Part shown: positions 1 through 8,708 of the stretch, piece after piece
How positions within the stretch are numbered: the first letter of the stretch is position 1
How the letters are laid out: each line of letters begins with the position of its first letter
Origin: Nannocystis sp.
GTDB taxonomy: Bacteria; Myxococcota_A; Polyangia; Nannocystales; Nannocystaceae
Reading direction: 5' to 3'
Assembly (NCBI RefSeq): GCF_016714285.1
Contig: NZ_JADJNN010000013.1
Span: forward strand, 62,001-126,000
Length of the DNA stretch: 64,000 nt
Position numbers and translations under genes: made by a program
Notes under the pieces: generated by a model
What the model was told of the DNA's origin: nothing
Databases searched by the model: none
What the model saw: only the letters and a program-made list of their open reading frames with translations

Positions 1-1
1 G

Positions 2-1135
2 TCCGGCGGCTGGAAGATGCGCGTCGCCCTCGCCCGCATCCTGCTCCTGCGCCCCGACGTGCTGCTCCTCGACGAGCCCACCAACCACCTCGACCTCGAG
101 TCGATCCTGTGGCTCGAGCACTACCTCCGCGACTTCCAGGGCGCCGTCGTCATGACCAGCCACGACCGCGAGTTCCTCAACCGCCTGGTCACCAAGATCG
201 TCGAGATCGAGGCCGGCGAGCTCGTCACCTACGTCGGCAACTTCGACTTCTACGAGCAACAGCGGGCCCTCGGCGAGGCCCAGGCCCAGGCCCAGTACGA
301 GCGCCAGCAGGCCATGCTCGCCAAGGAGATCCGCTTCATCGAGCGCTTCAAGGCCCAGGCCGGCCGCGCCGCCCAGGTCCAGTCAAGGGTCAAGAAGCTC
401 GACAAGATCGAGAAGCTGGAGCCCCCCCGCCGCCGCAAGGTCCTCTCCTTCGACTTCCGCCCCGCCCCGCGCTCCGGCAACGACGTCATCAAGCTCACCG
501 GCGTCTCCAAGGCCTACGGCAAGAAGATCATTTATGACAACTTCGAGCTGATGGTCCGCCGCCACGAGCGCTGGTGCATCATGGGCGAGAACGGGGCCGG
601 CAAGAGCACCCTATTAAAACTCATCGCCGGCCAGACCCAGCCCGAGCGCGGCACTGTCACGATCGGCGCCGCCGTCAAGCTCGGCTACTTCGCCCAGCAC
701 GCCATGGACCTGCTCGACGCCTCCGGCACCGTCCTCGACGCCCTGATGGCCGACTTCCCGCTCGCCTCCATCGGCCAGCTCAAGGCCCTCGCCGGCGCCT
801 TCGGCTTCTCCGGCGACGACGCCGACAAGCCGGTCCGCATCCTCAGCGGCGGCGAAAAGGCCCGCCTGGTCCTCGCCCTCATGCTCTACGACCCGCCGAA
901 CTTCCTGGTCCTCGACGAGCCCACCAACCACCTCGACATGGCCACCAAAGACATGCTCGTCGCGGCCCTCCGCGAATTCGAGGGCACCATGATCTTCGTG
1001 TCGCACGACCGCAGATTCCTCGCCGCCCTGTCGAACCGCGTGCTCGAGCTCGGCAGCGGCCCCCCGCGCCAGTACGGCGGCGGCTACGTCGAATACGTGG
1101 CCCAGTCCGGCCACGAAGCCCCCGGCATGCGCTGA
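2..1135 (+). CDS. ABC-F family ATPase, 5' end cut by the window
   Basis: Soluble two-ABC ATPase of the ABC-F group (ribosome-associated factors and resistance proteins such as EttA, Uup and YheS). The frame is open from base 2, which already lies in the signature of the first ABC domain (SGGWKMRVALARI). Walker B LLLLDEPTNHLD follows. A charged helical linker occupies about 250-480. Then comes a complete second ABC: Walker A GENGAGKST near 585-612, signature LSGGEKARL near 845-870, Walker B LVLDEPTNHLD and SHDRRF with the switch His. There are no membrane segments, as usual for ABC-F. The ATG at 17 is internal, so the true start lies before the window. Without the N-terminus, the housekeeping and antibiotic-resistance subtypes cannot be told apart. 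Confidence 0.9.
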   Translation, partial: SGGWKMRVALARILLLRPDVLLLDEPTNHLDLESILWLEHYLRDFQGAVVMTSHDREFLNRLVTKIVEIEAGELVTYVGNFDFYEQQRALGEAQAQAQYERQQAMLAKEIRFIERFKAQAGRAAQVQSRVKKLDKIEKLEPPRRRKVLSFDFRPAPRSGNDVIKLTGVSKAYGKKIIYDNFELMVRRHERWCIMGENGAGKSTLLKLIAGQTQPERGTVTIGAAVKLGYFAQHAMDLLDASGTVLDALMADFPLASIGQLKALAGAFGFSGDDADKPVRILSGGEKARLVLALMLYDPPNFLVLDEPTNHLDMATKDMLVAALREFEGTMIFVSHDRRFLAALSNRVLELGSGPPRQYGGGYVEYVAQSGHEAPGMR

Positions 1136-1236
1136 CCGCTGCTCGAGGGGCCAGCCCGCGATCGCGGCCCCCCGTCGCCGCCCCCTCGACAACCCCGCGC
1201 GCCATCACCCCGCAAACCAGCATATACCTGCCGTCT

Positions 1237-3171
1237 ATGCTGACCGCCTCGCCCCGCTGGACCCTCCTGTTCCCCCTCGCCGCGCTCGTCCTCCCCGCCT
1301 GCGGTGACGACAGCACCGGCGAGACCTCGGCCGGCACCGCGTTGACCACCGGCGAGACCGGCACCGCGACCACCGCCCCGACCACCGACACCCCGACCAC
1401 CGACACTCCGACCACCGACGTGTCGACCACCGGCGGCGGCCAGACCTCGAGCGGCGCCACCACCAGCACGATCAGCGATAGCAGCACCGGCGCCGTCACG
1501 ATCACCACGACCGACGCCACCACCACCGTCGACCCGTCGACCACCGGCAGCACCGGCGTCAGCTCGGATAGCACCAGTGGCAGCACCGGCGACCCGCCCT
1601 GTCCCGACGGCACCATCGTCTGCGAGGGCGACACCGCCAAGACCTGCGACGGCATGGGCGGCTTCAAGAACGAGGAGGCGTGCGCCGGCGTGTGCATCGC
1701 CGACGTCGGCTGCAAGCTGTGCGACCCCGGCAGCACCGCCTGCGAGGGCGACAAGGTGCTGCTGTGCGACGACCAGGGCGACAGCTTGAACCCGGTCGAG
1801 ACCTGCGACGGCGTCCAGGGCGTCACCTGCGACCCCGACGCCGGCGCCTGCGTCGGCGCCTGCGCCCCCGCGGCGCTCGCCCTCTCGTACATCGGCTGCG
1901 ACTACTACCCGACCGTCACCCTGCAGTACGACCTCTACAACACCAGCCCCAAGGACAACTTCGCGGTCGCCGTCGCCAACACCTCCAACAAGGCCGTCAA
2001 GATCACGATCACCCGCGGCGTCAACAACGTCGCCATGGACAACGTCGGCCCCAACACGGTCAAGATCATCAACCTCCCGTGGGTCAACGAGCTGACCAAG
2101 AACAACGGCCCCTCCGTGCTGGCCAAGACCGGCGCCTACCGCCTGCGCACCGACGGCCCGGTCACCGTCTACCAGTACAACCCGATCGCCTCGACCACCA
2201 CCAACGACGCCTCGCTGCTGCTCCCCGTCAACACCTGGACCGGCAACTACCTGGTCGCCTCCTGGCCGCAGTGGAGCGGCATCCCCGGCTTCTACGCCGT
2301 CACCGCCTCGCAGGACAACACCAAGGTCACCCTCTCCCCCTCGGCCACCGGCAAGGCCGTGCAGGCCGGCGGCGGCGTCGCGGCCGACGGCACCGGCGTC
2401 GTCATGCTCAACACCGGCGACGTCATCGAGGTCATCACCCAGACCAACGGCAACGCCGACCTCACCGGCACCGTCGTCACCGCCGACAAGCCCGTGCAGG
2501 TCATCGGCGGCCACAAGTGCACCAACGTCCCCGCCAACGTCAGCGCCTGCGACCACCTCGAGGAGTCGATGTTCCCGATCGAGACCCTCGCCAAGGAGTA
2601 CGTCGTCGTCCCGCCCGTCCAGGTCCCGAACGACAAGCTCGACAAGGCCCAGTTCGTCCGCATCATCGCCAGCGAGGCCAACACCACCCTCGTCTTCAAC
2701 CCCGACCAGCCGGTCGCCAAGAACATCGCCAACGTCGGCGACTTCGTCCAGATCCCGACCAGCACCGCCAAGTTCGTGGTCACCGCCGACAAGAAGATCC
2801 TCGTCTCGCAGTACATGATCGGCCAGTCGGGCGGCTTCGGCACCAGCGACCCCGCCATGATCCAGGCCGTTAACCCCCAGCAGTGGCGCAAGAGCTACCT
2901 CGTCCACGCCCCCACCAGCTGGACCGCCAACTACATCGACTTCATCGCCAAGGACGGCGCCGCCGTCACCCTCGACGGCAACCCCGTCGCCGGCTGGCTG
3001 CCGATCGGCGCCACCGGCTACTCCGTCACCCACGCCAAGCTCAACAACGGCGGCGACGGCAACCACACCATCGCCGCCGACGTGGGCGTCGGCATCGCCG
3101 TCAGCGGGGTCCAGAACGCCGGCAGCTACTGGTACCCCGGCGGCCTCGACCTCGACGTCATCCCCCAGTGA
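1237..3171 (+). CDS. IgGFc-binding-like lipoprotein with Thr-rich stalk
   Basis: Predicted outer lipoprotein of 644 residues. The signal peptide ends in a lipobox at Cys22 (LVLPAC). Residues about 23-120 are a Thr/Ser/Gly/Asp stalk made of TTD/PTTD repeats. Residues about 120-215 are Cys-rich (six-Cys modules beginning CPDGT, CDPGS). The remaining 430 residues resemble the IgGFc-binding N-terminal family: features such as LPVNTWTGNY, GHKCTNVP and the C-terminal YWYPGG recur in that family, which is frequent on myxobacterial surfaces. The start was chosen at the ATG that opens the signal peptide, although the frame is open far upstream over the ABC-F gene. It is a single gene, convergent with the phosphate transporter. 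The ligand is unknown. Confidence 0.85.
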   Translation: MLTASPRWTLLFPLAALVLPACGDDSTGETSAGTALTTGETGTATTAPTTDTPTTDTPTTDVSTTGGGQTSSGATTSTISDSSTGAVTITTTDATTTVDPSTTGSTGVSSDSTSGSTGDPPCPDGTIVCEGDTAKTCDGMGGFKNEEACAGVCIADVGCKLCDPGSTACEGDKVLLCDDQGDSLNPVETCDGVQGVTCDPDAGACVGACAPAALALSYIGCDYYPTVTLQYDLYNTSPKDNFAVAVANTSNKAVKITITRGVNNVAMDNVGPNTVKIINLPWVNELTKNNGPSVLAKTGAYRLRTDGPVTVYQYNPIASTTTNDASLLLPVNTWTGNYLVASWPQWSGIPGFYAVTASQDNTKVTLSPSATGKAVQAGGGVAADGTGVVMLNTGDVIEVITQTNGNADLTGTVVTADKPVQVIGGHKCTNVPANVSACDHLEESMFPIETLAKEYVVVPPVQVPNDKLDKAQFVRIIASEANTTLVFNPDQPVAKNIANVGDFVQIPTSTAKFVVTADKKILVSQYMIGQSGGFGTSDPAMIQAVNPQQWRKSYLVHAPTSWTANYIDFIAKDGAAVTLDGNPVAGWLPIGATGYSVTHAKLNNGGDGNHTIAADVGVGIAVSGVQNAGSYWYPGGLDLDVIPQ

Positions 3172-3184
3172 TCAGCCCCGGTGA

Positions 3185-4575
3185 TCAGGCGAGCATCGCC
3201 CGGAACACCAGGAACAGCAGCCCGGACAGCAGCATCGTCACCGGCAGGGTCAGCAGCCACGCCGACGCGATCTTGCTGACCGTGTGCATCTGCAGGCCGG
3301 AGCCGTGGGCCACCATCGTGCCGGCCACCCCCGACGACAGCACGTGCGTCGTGCTCACCGGCAGCCCGAGCCCCGCCGAGATCCCGATCGTGCTCATCGC
3401 CACCAGCTCGGCGGAGGCCCCCTGCGCGTAGGTCAGGTGCTCCTTCCCGATCTTCTCGCCGACCGTGATCACGATGCGCTGCCAGCCGACCATCGTCCCG
3501 ATCCCGAGCGACAGCGCCACGCCGATCAGCACCCAGTCCGGCGCGTAATCGGTCAGCTTGCGCAGGTCCCCGCGCGCCTCCTTGAGCCTCTGCTTGTCCG
3601 CCGGCGCCGCCTTCGCCTCGAGCTTCTTCACCGTCGACTCGATCAGCAGCACGTCGCGGCGCACCATCCAGCGCTGCTCCGCCGGCACGTCCTTGAGCGC
3701 GTGCGCCCCCGCCAGCACCCCGCCGAGCTCGTCCAGCTCCGCGTGCAGCCGGACCCGCTCCGGGTCGCCCGCGTCGACCGCCACCGTCCGCGACACCTCG
3801 TCGATCGCCCGCGTCGCCTTCTGCAGCTCCGCCGGGCTGACCGCCAGGCGCCAGGCGACGCCCGCCGGCACGACCCCCATCAGGATCAGCATCACCAGCC
3901 CGACCCCCTTCTGCCCGTCGTTCGACCCGTGGGCGAAGCTCACCCCGTGCAGGTCCCGATCAGCAGCGCGCGGAACCACGCCGGCGGCGGCTGGCTCCCG
4001 ACCGGCGGCCGGTACAGCCGTGGATCGCGGATCAGCTTCTTCGCCGCCAGCAACAGGAGCGCCGCCACCGTGAACCCGATCAGCGGCGAGATCAGCAGCG
4101 CCAGCCCGACATCCCCCGCCTTGGCCCAATTCACCCCGACCCCGAACTCGTGCCCCGGCAGCAGCGAGTTGGCCAGGCCGACCCCGACGATCGCCCCGAT
4201 CAACGTGTGCGAGCTCGAGGCCGGCAGCCCGAAGTACCAGGTCCCAAGGTTCCACAGGATCGCCGCCAGCAGCAGCGCCAGCAGCATCGCCAGCCCCGCC
4301 CCGGTCCCGCTCGCCACCAGCAGCTCGACCGGCAGCAGGCTGATGATGCTCATCGCCACCGCGATCCCGCCGATGAACACCCCGAGGAAGTTGCAGATCC
4401 CCGACACGATCACCGCCGTCCACGGCCGCAGCGCACGCGTGTAGATCACCGTCGCTACCGCGTTCGCCGTGTCGTGAAACCCGTTCACGAACTCGAAGCC
4501 GAACGCGACCAACAGCGAGACCGCGAGCAGGAGCAGGGTGCCGGTGCCGATGCTTCCGTCGAACAGCGCTTCCAT
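3185..4575 (-). pseudogene. pit: PiT family phosphate transporter, frameshifted
   Basis: Inorganic phosphate transporter of the PiT family, split over two frames. The N-terminal part starts at ATG 4575 (MEALFDGS) and carries the first family signature GFHDTANAVATVI and the GLPASSSHTLIGA motif. It runs into TGA at 3942-3940 after LLIGTCTG. The C-terminal part continues in another frame, with VSFAHGSNDGQKG and the second signature GLPVSTTHVLSSGV, and ends at 3185. Joining GTCTG directly to VSFAHG restores the family consensus. That needs one extra base in the C-run at 3943-3946 (four bases here). About ten membrane helices flank a hydrophilic middle segment. Either a genuine one-base loss or a homopolymer sequencing error fits. 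No other part looks decayed. Confidence 0.85.
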
Positions 4576-4839
4576 GGTCACGCTCCTGGCCGTCGTTGGC
4601 GTGCCACCGTAGCCCGGGCGTCCGCGCCCTGTCCTGTCACATCGCGGAATCAAGCTTGTCGCCCTCGCGACAGGACCGTCGCGACCGTGTAACGCACAGA
4701 AAGTGCGATCTGCGCGTGCCAGCACCGATCCATCGTCCACCCCAGCAGAAATTGCCCCAGCGCAGTCCCCGCGGAGCTTTGCTACCCTCGCCTCACGCGG
4801 CACGCCCGCGGCTTACCTTCACTTCTCCATAAGGCACCC

Positions 4840-5682
4840 ATGCGACTGCGATTCTTGCTCCTCCTCGCGGCCCTCCCGGCCTGCAGCGACGACTACGAGT
4901 ACAAGCCCGACCCTGGCTACGGCGAGCTCGGCGTCGGTGTGTTCCTCTACGAGTGTCCGACCAGCGGCGACCCGTACTGCGCCAACGGCAGCCCGGCCGC
5001 CGAGTTCCCGCAGGCCTTCGCCCTCGGCGGACGCATCCACCTCAAGTACAACTGGAAGGACGACAGCGAGCACTTCAGCGACCCCCTGCCGCAGCTGCAG
5101 AGCGCCTCGCCGACCCTCCTGGCCCGCGAGAGCGACGGCTTCACCGCCCTCGCCACCGGCTACGCCGCGGTCCTCGCGGTCACCGGCAACAGCGAGATCG
5201 TCGACCTCCGCCACCTCCACATCCGCGAGATCGACGCCCTCCGCGTCAGCAACATCGGCGACACCCTCCCGCTGTCCGAGCTCCACCTCGAGGCCGGCGC
5301 CGAGACCCTCCTCCAGGCCCGGGCCCTCGACGTCGACGATGTCACCCTCGGCGGCGTCCTCGGCCACGCCTGGACCACCGCCGACCCCGACATCCTCAGC
5401 ATCACCGCCGGCGCCGACTCCGGCCAGGTCCGCCTCCAGGGCGGCCTCGCCGGCGACACCACCCTCACCCTCACCCTCGGCGAGCTCTCCGTGGCGATCG
5501 CCGTCACCATCGAGCCACCCGAGGACGGCACCAGCACCGGCAGCACCGACAGCACCAGCACCGGCAGCACTGACAGCACGGGCGACACCGACGCGACCGG
5601 CACCGGCACCGGCACCGACTCGAGCACAGGCACCAGCACCGACACCGGCACCAGCACCGGCACCACGGGAGGTGCCCTGTGA
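4840..5682 (+). CDS. Hypothetical lipoprotein with Ser/Thr/Gly C-terminal tail
   Basis: A 280-residue lipoprotein with signal peptide and lipobox at Cys15 (LAALPAC). The mature part is beta-rich and I do not recognise the family. The last 45 residues are a TSTGSTDST-type low-complexity tail, so here the stalk-like sequence is C-terminal instead of following the lipobox. The stop overlaps the start of the next lipoprotein gene by four bases (GTGA), so the two are probably co-translated and may act as a pair in the envelope. The 5' flank is a 264-base gap shared with the divergent transporter. Confidence 0.75.
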   Translation: MRLRFLLLLAALPACSDDYEYKPDPGYGELGVGVFLYECPTSGDPYCANGSPAAEFPQAFALGGRIHLKYNWKDDSEHFSDPLPQLQSASPTLLARESDGFTALATGYAAVLAVTGNSEIVDLRHLHIREIDALRVSNIGDTLPLSELHLEAGAETLLQARALDVDDVTLGGVLGHAWTTADPDILSITAGADSGQVRLQGGLAGDTTLTLTLGELSVAIAVTIEPPEDGTSTGSTDSTSTGSTDSTGDTDATGTGTGTDSSTGTSTDTGTSTGTTGGAL

Positions 5683-6047
5683 CCCGCCTGCTACCCCTCG
5701 CCCTGCTCCTCGCCGCCTGCGGTCCGCGCTACGACGGCATCAACATCGAGCTCCACTCCGAGCCGCCCGTGCCCGTGCACGTCAGCGACAACGACTTCGA
5801 GCTGCCCGCCGGCATCGCCGTCGTCATCGACGTGAAGCCCCTGAGCTCCAACCAGTTCGACTACTACGAGAGCGACCAGCTCGACCTCCGCAGCGACAAC
5901 CGCCAGGTCCTGCGCGTCGAGCCGACCGAGAACTCGCGCCGCTTCGTCCTCATCGGCGTGGCCCCCGGCGAGACCTGCGTCCAGGTCGAGGTCGACTACC
6001 ACGACCGCGGCTGCATCCCCGCCGTCGTCACCGCCCCCGAGCCCTGA
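5679..6047 (+). CDS. Small hypothetical lipoprotein
   Basis: A 122-residue lipoprotein. The signal peptide is short (MTRLLPLALLLAAC, Cys14). The mature domain of about 105 residues has predicted alternating strands and two Cys near its end that could form a disulfide. The GTG start at 5679 is supported by the Shine-Dalgarno-like GGGAGG at 5668-5673 and by the 4-base overlap with the upstream stop. No family recognised. It ends shortly before a palindromic hairpin (6067-6094) that separates it from the convergent HEAT-like gene. Confidence 0.75.
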   Translation: MTRLLPLALLLAACGPRYDGINIELHSEPPVPVHVSDNDFELPAGIAVVIDVKPLSSNQFDYYESDQLDLRSDNRQVLRVEPTENSRRFVLIGVAPGETCVQVEVDYHDRGCIPAVVTAPEP

Positions 6048-6066
6048 GCCCCTCCTCCGCGCAAGC

Positions 6067-6094
6067 CGGGACATGTCCTCAAGGACATGTCCCG
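6067..6094. repeat. Double GGACATGTCC palindrome forming a hairpin
   Basis: Arms CGGGACATGTCC (6067-6078) and GGACATGTCCCG (6083-6094) are perfect reverse complements separated by TCAA, and each arm contains the 10-base palindrome GGACATGTCC. It lies between two convergent stops (6047 and 6108), where a bidirectional terminator would be expected, but there is no T-run. It belongs to the TGTCC/GGACA palindrome family seen elsewhere in this window. Confidence 0.8.
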
Positions 6095-6107
6095 TCCGAG
6101 CCCCGCG

Positions 6108-7781
6108 CTATCTCCCGCCCTCCAGGGTCGCCTTGCGCTTCTGGTAGGCGTCGAGCTCCTTCTCGCTCGGCATCAGCGACAGCAGCGACTCCTGCGTCTC
6201 GACCTGCGCCGTCGAGATCAGCGCGCTCAGCTGCGCCAGCTCCTCGGGCGTCACCTGGATGCCGTCGATGAAGCGCTGCGCCAGCACCAGGTCGACCTGC
6301 TGCAGCCGCCGCTGATACGCGTTGAACACCGCCAGCCGGGCCGCCGCGCGGGCCCCCGCGACCTCGACCAGGCGGCCCTGGAACCCGACCTTCCCGAGCA
6401 GCGAGAACACCGCCCCGGTCCCCGTCATCGCCCACGCCGAGAAGGTCTCGAAGCCCTGCCGGTAGCCCATCAGCACCCCGAGCATGATCGTCACCGTCCC
6501 GATCGCGAAGACCACGACCCACATGCCCACCGAGATCCAGGTCGCGACCCCGTCGCCGAGCGCGATCCACTTCACGTGGTCGCGCTGACGGACGTCGAAC
6601 TCGGCGACCACCGCCCGCCGACTCTCGAGGTCCTGCCGGCGCACCTGGGCCCGGTCCACGGCCACCGACCCGCCCATCTCGATCAACATGCGCCGCGCCG
6701 CGTCCTCGCGGCGCACCTGCCCGCAGCGCAGGTTGGAATCGAGGTGCTCGACCACCCCGGCGCGCTGCATGCAGCGCAGCGCCGCCGCCAGCTTGTCGTC
6801 GCGCTCGTTCGACAGCGTCGCCAGCTCGAGCAGGCGGTCGACCGCCTGCGGCGTCGTCAGCAGCACCTCGAGCGCCCGCGCGGCCTCGACAGCCACCCCC
6901 GGGCTGGCGCTCTCGAGCTCGGCGATCAGCAGATCGGTCTGGGCCACGCCGAGGCGGCCGATCGACTTCACCGCCACCCCGACCATGTCGTAGAACTCCC
7001 GCTGCCGCCGCTTGGCGACCACGAAGCGGGCCAGCGTGTGCGAGGCCTCGGCCGCGCGGGCCGTCCCGCCGAAGCGCCCGAGCACCGTCAACGCGTCCCA
7101 GGTGAACGAAGCGAACGACCCGGTGTCCACGATCGCCTCGACCTCCTCGAAGCACTGCGCCAGCGGCACCACCCGTAGCGCCCGCAAGGCCCCGCTGCGG
7201 GCCACCACCGCCGTCGCCGCGTCGCCGGCCGCACAGGCGTAGCGCGGCGCCCCGGGGAACGGCGTCTGTCCGCCCTGCAGCGCCCACAGCAGGGCCGCCA
7301 GCGCCTCGCTGCTGTCGTCGAACTCCGCCGCGAGGGCCCAGCCGAGGCACCGCAACATCAGGTGCTCCCCCTGGTCGCGGGCCACCGCCTCGGCCCGCGC
7401 CCGCACCCACGCCGCGTGCTCCTTGCGCCCGCTCGCGGTCGCCAGGGTCCAGTAGCGGATCCACCGATTCGGCTCCTGCGCGCGGTCGCTGTACAGATCC
7501 ATCAGGCGCCGCGCCGCCGCGTCGTCGCCGGCCACGATCACCAGCGCCGACACCTGCCACGAGCGCGTCCACGAGCCCGAGTGCTCCTCGTCGTCGACGC
7601 GGTGATGCGAGTCCGCCGACAGCACCTTGACGAGCGCCTCGCGCAGGCTCGCTAGCAGCGCCGAGCCGCCCTCCCTCGCCATCCGCTCGAGCTGCGCGAG
7701 CAAGCTCTCGCGCAGGTGCTCGCCCCCGTCGGCGAGGATCTGCAGCATCTGCTCCGGGCTCGGGGTCGCGGTCGTCAACAC
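6108..7781 (-). CDS. HEAT-like helical repeat protein with two C-terminal membrane helices
   Basis: A 557-residue protein without signal peptide. Residues about 1-380 are all-helical with repeat-like Ala/Leu-rich segments typical of HEAT or armadillo folds. Residues about 413-436 and 447-465 form a predicted helical hairpin in the membrane, followed by a basic amphipathic stretch and a charged C-terminus. The layout (large cytosolic repeat region, then a two-helix membrane module with helical extension) resembles membrane modules of some bacterial conflict-system proteins, but that is a weak resemblance by eye. The gene is alone and convergent with the small lipoprotein gene. Function unknown. 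Confidence 0.7.
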   Translation of the reverse strand: MLTTATPSPEQMLQILADGGEHLRESLLAQLERMAREGGSALLASLREALVKVLSADSHHRVDDEEHSGSWTRSWQVSALVIVAGDDAAARRLMDLYSDRAQEPNRWIRYWTLATASGRKEHAAWVRARAEAVARDQGEHLMLRCLGWALAAEFDDSSEALAALLWALQGGQTPFPGAPRYACAAGDAATAVVARSGALRALRVVPLAQCFEEVEAIVDTGSFASFTWDALTVLGRFGGTARAAEASHTLARFVVAKRRQREFYDMVGVAVKSIGRLGVAQTDLLIAELESASPGVAVEAARALEVLLTTPQAVDRLLELATLSNERDDKLAAALRCMQRAGVVEHLDSNLRCGQVRREDAARRMLIEMGGSVAVDRAQVRRQDLESRRAVVAEFDVRQRDHVKWIALGDGVATWISVGMWVVVFAIGTVTIMLGVLMGYRQGFETFSAWAMTGTGAVFSLLGKVGFQGRLVEVAGARAAARLAVFNAYQRRLQQVDLVLAQRFIDGIQVTPEELAQLSALISTAQVETQESLLSLMPSEKELDAYQKRKATLEGGR

Positions 7782-7982
7782 AGCGAGATTGTAACGCCAC
7801 CCCGCTGCGCCGACGCAGATCGCGCGAAAGCCGTGAGCGATCTAGCGCTCCCTCGCAGAGCGGCTCGCCGGGGCTCCCACGCGCCCCTGTGAACCACGTG
7901 AACCAAGGGACATGCCGCCCCACGACCGCCCTCGCGGGCTTCGGGTGTAAGCTCGGCGGCGATATCTGGAGGGGGCTCGGCC

Positions 7983-8708
7983 GTGCAACAAGACCTCGAC
8001 TTCAAGTTCGACCCGTACCTGCCGCTCCTCGACCCGGAGCGCTTCGCCGACATGGCCTTTTATCGCGAGCTCGAGAAGATCGGCTACCGCCAGGTCCTGC
8101 TCGGCGGCACCGGAGCCTCCAACCTCGCCGCCGTCGTCAGCGACATCAAGTCCCACACCAAGCTCACCGTCGTCCTCTACCCGGCCGGCCCCGACTCGCT
8201 CGCCCCCGCCGACGTCGTGCTCCTGCCCGACGTGATGAACTCCGACTCGCACTACGCCCGCCCGTTCGGCTCCGGCTCGGTCGCCACCGCGATGAACATC
8301 TGCCAGCGCGGCCTCAACTTCATCCCCCTGGCCTACTTCATCCTCGGCAACTCGACCGCCCGCTGGTACTACGACGCCTTCCTCGTGCCCAAGGCCAAGA
8401 TCATCGTCGGCTACGCGATGTACGCCCGCATGGTCGGCTACCGCTACCTCGCCCTCGACTACGAGGACCCCGCGCTGAGCATCGACCCGCGCCTCATCAC
8501 CGCCCTGCGCAACATCCAGGGCCTCCACCTCGTCGTCTCCGACGAGTTCACCCCGAGCTCCGCCGCCGACGCCCGCCGGCTCGGCATCAAGACCATCATC
8601 ACCCCCTCGAACCTCTACGAGGACGCCAACGACCCGCTCGCGCTCGCGGCCGACTTCCACCGCGCCCTCCTGACCGACACAGCGCGCGAGGAGACCGGCC
8701 CGCGGTGA
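7983..8708 (+). CDS. Geranylgeranylglyceryl-phosphate synthase (GGGPS/PcrB)-like protein
   Basis: A 241-residue TIM-barrel protein resembling the GGGPS/PcrB prenyltransferases, which join glycerol-1-phosphate to a polyprenyl diphosphate as the first committed step of archaeal-type ether lipids. Visible family features: GGTGASNL after strand 2, LYPAGPDSLAPADVVLLP, the Asn-Ser pair in VMNSDSHY, and the GYAMYARMVGYRYLALDYED segment. The usual C-terminal phosphate-binding loop GGGI is not obvious: VVSDEFTPSSAADARR stands in its place, and TPSNLYED replaces TGN. Substrate or activity may therefore differ. The GTG start is backed by GGAGGGGG at 7968-7975. The stop overlaps the cyclase start by four bases. 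Confidence 0.7.
   Translation: MQQDLDFKFDPYLPLLDPERFADMAFYRELEKIGYRQVLLGGTGASNLAAVVSDIKSHTKLTVVLYPAGPDSLAPADVVLLPDVMNSDSHYARPFGSGSVATAMNICQRGLNFIPLAYFILGNSTARWYYDAFLVPKAKIIVGYAMYARMVGYRYLALDYEDPALSIDPRLITALRNIQGLHLVVSDEFTPSSAADARRLGIKTIITPSNLYEDANDPLALAADFHRALLTDTAREETGPR

Noticed and set aside
1084..3066. Minus-strand frame of 660 codons over the IgGFc-binding-like gene
   Set aside because: Val/Gly/Asp-only composition typical of antisense frames to Thr/Asp-rich genes; no motif.
6067..6094. Ordinary intrinsic terminator
   Set aside because: No T-run on either strand and the arms match the dispersed palindrome family, so termination is possible but not the best explanation of the sequence.
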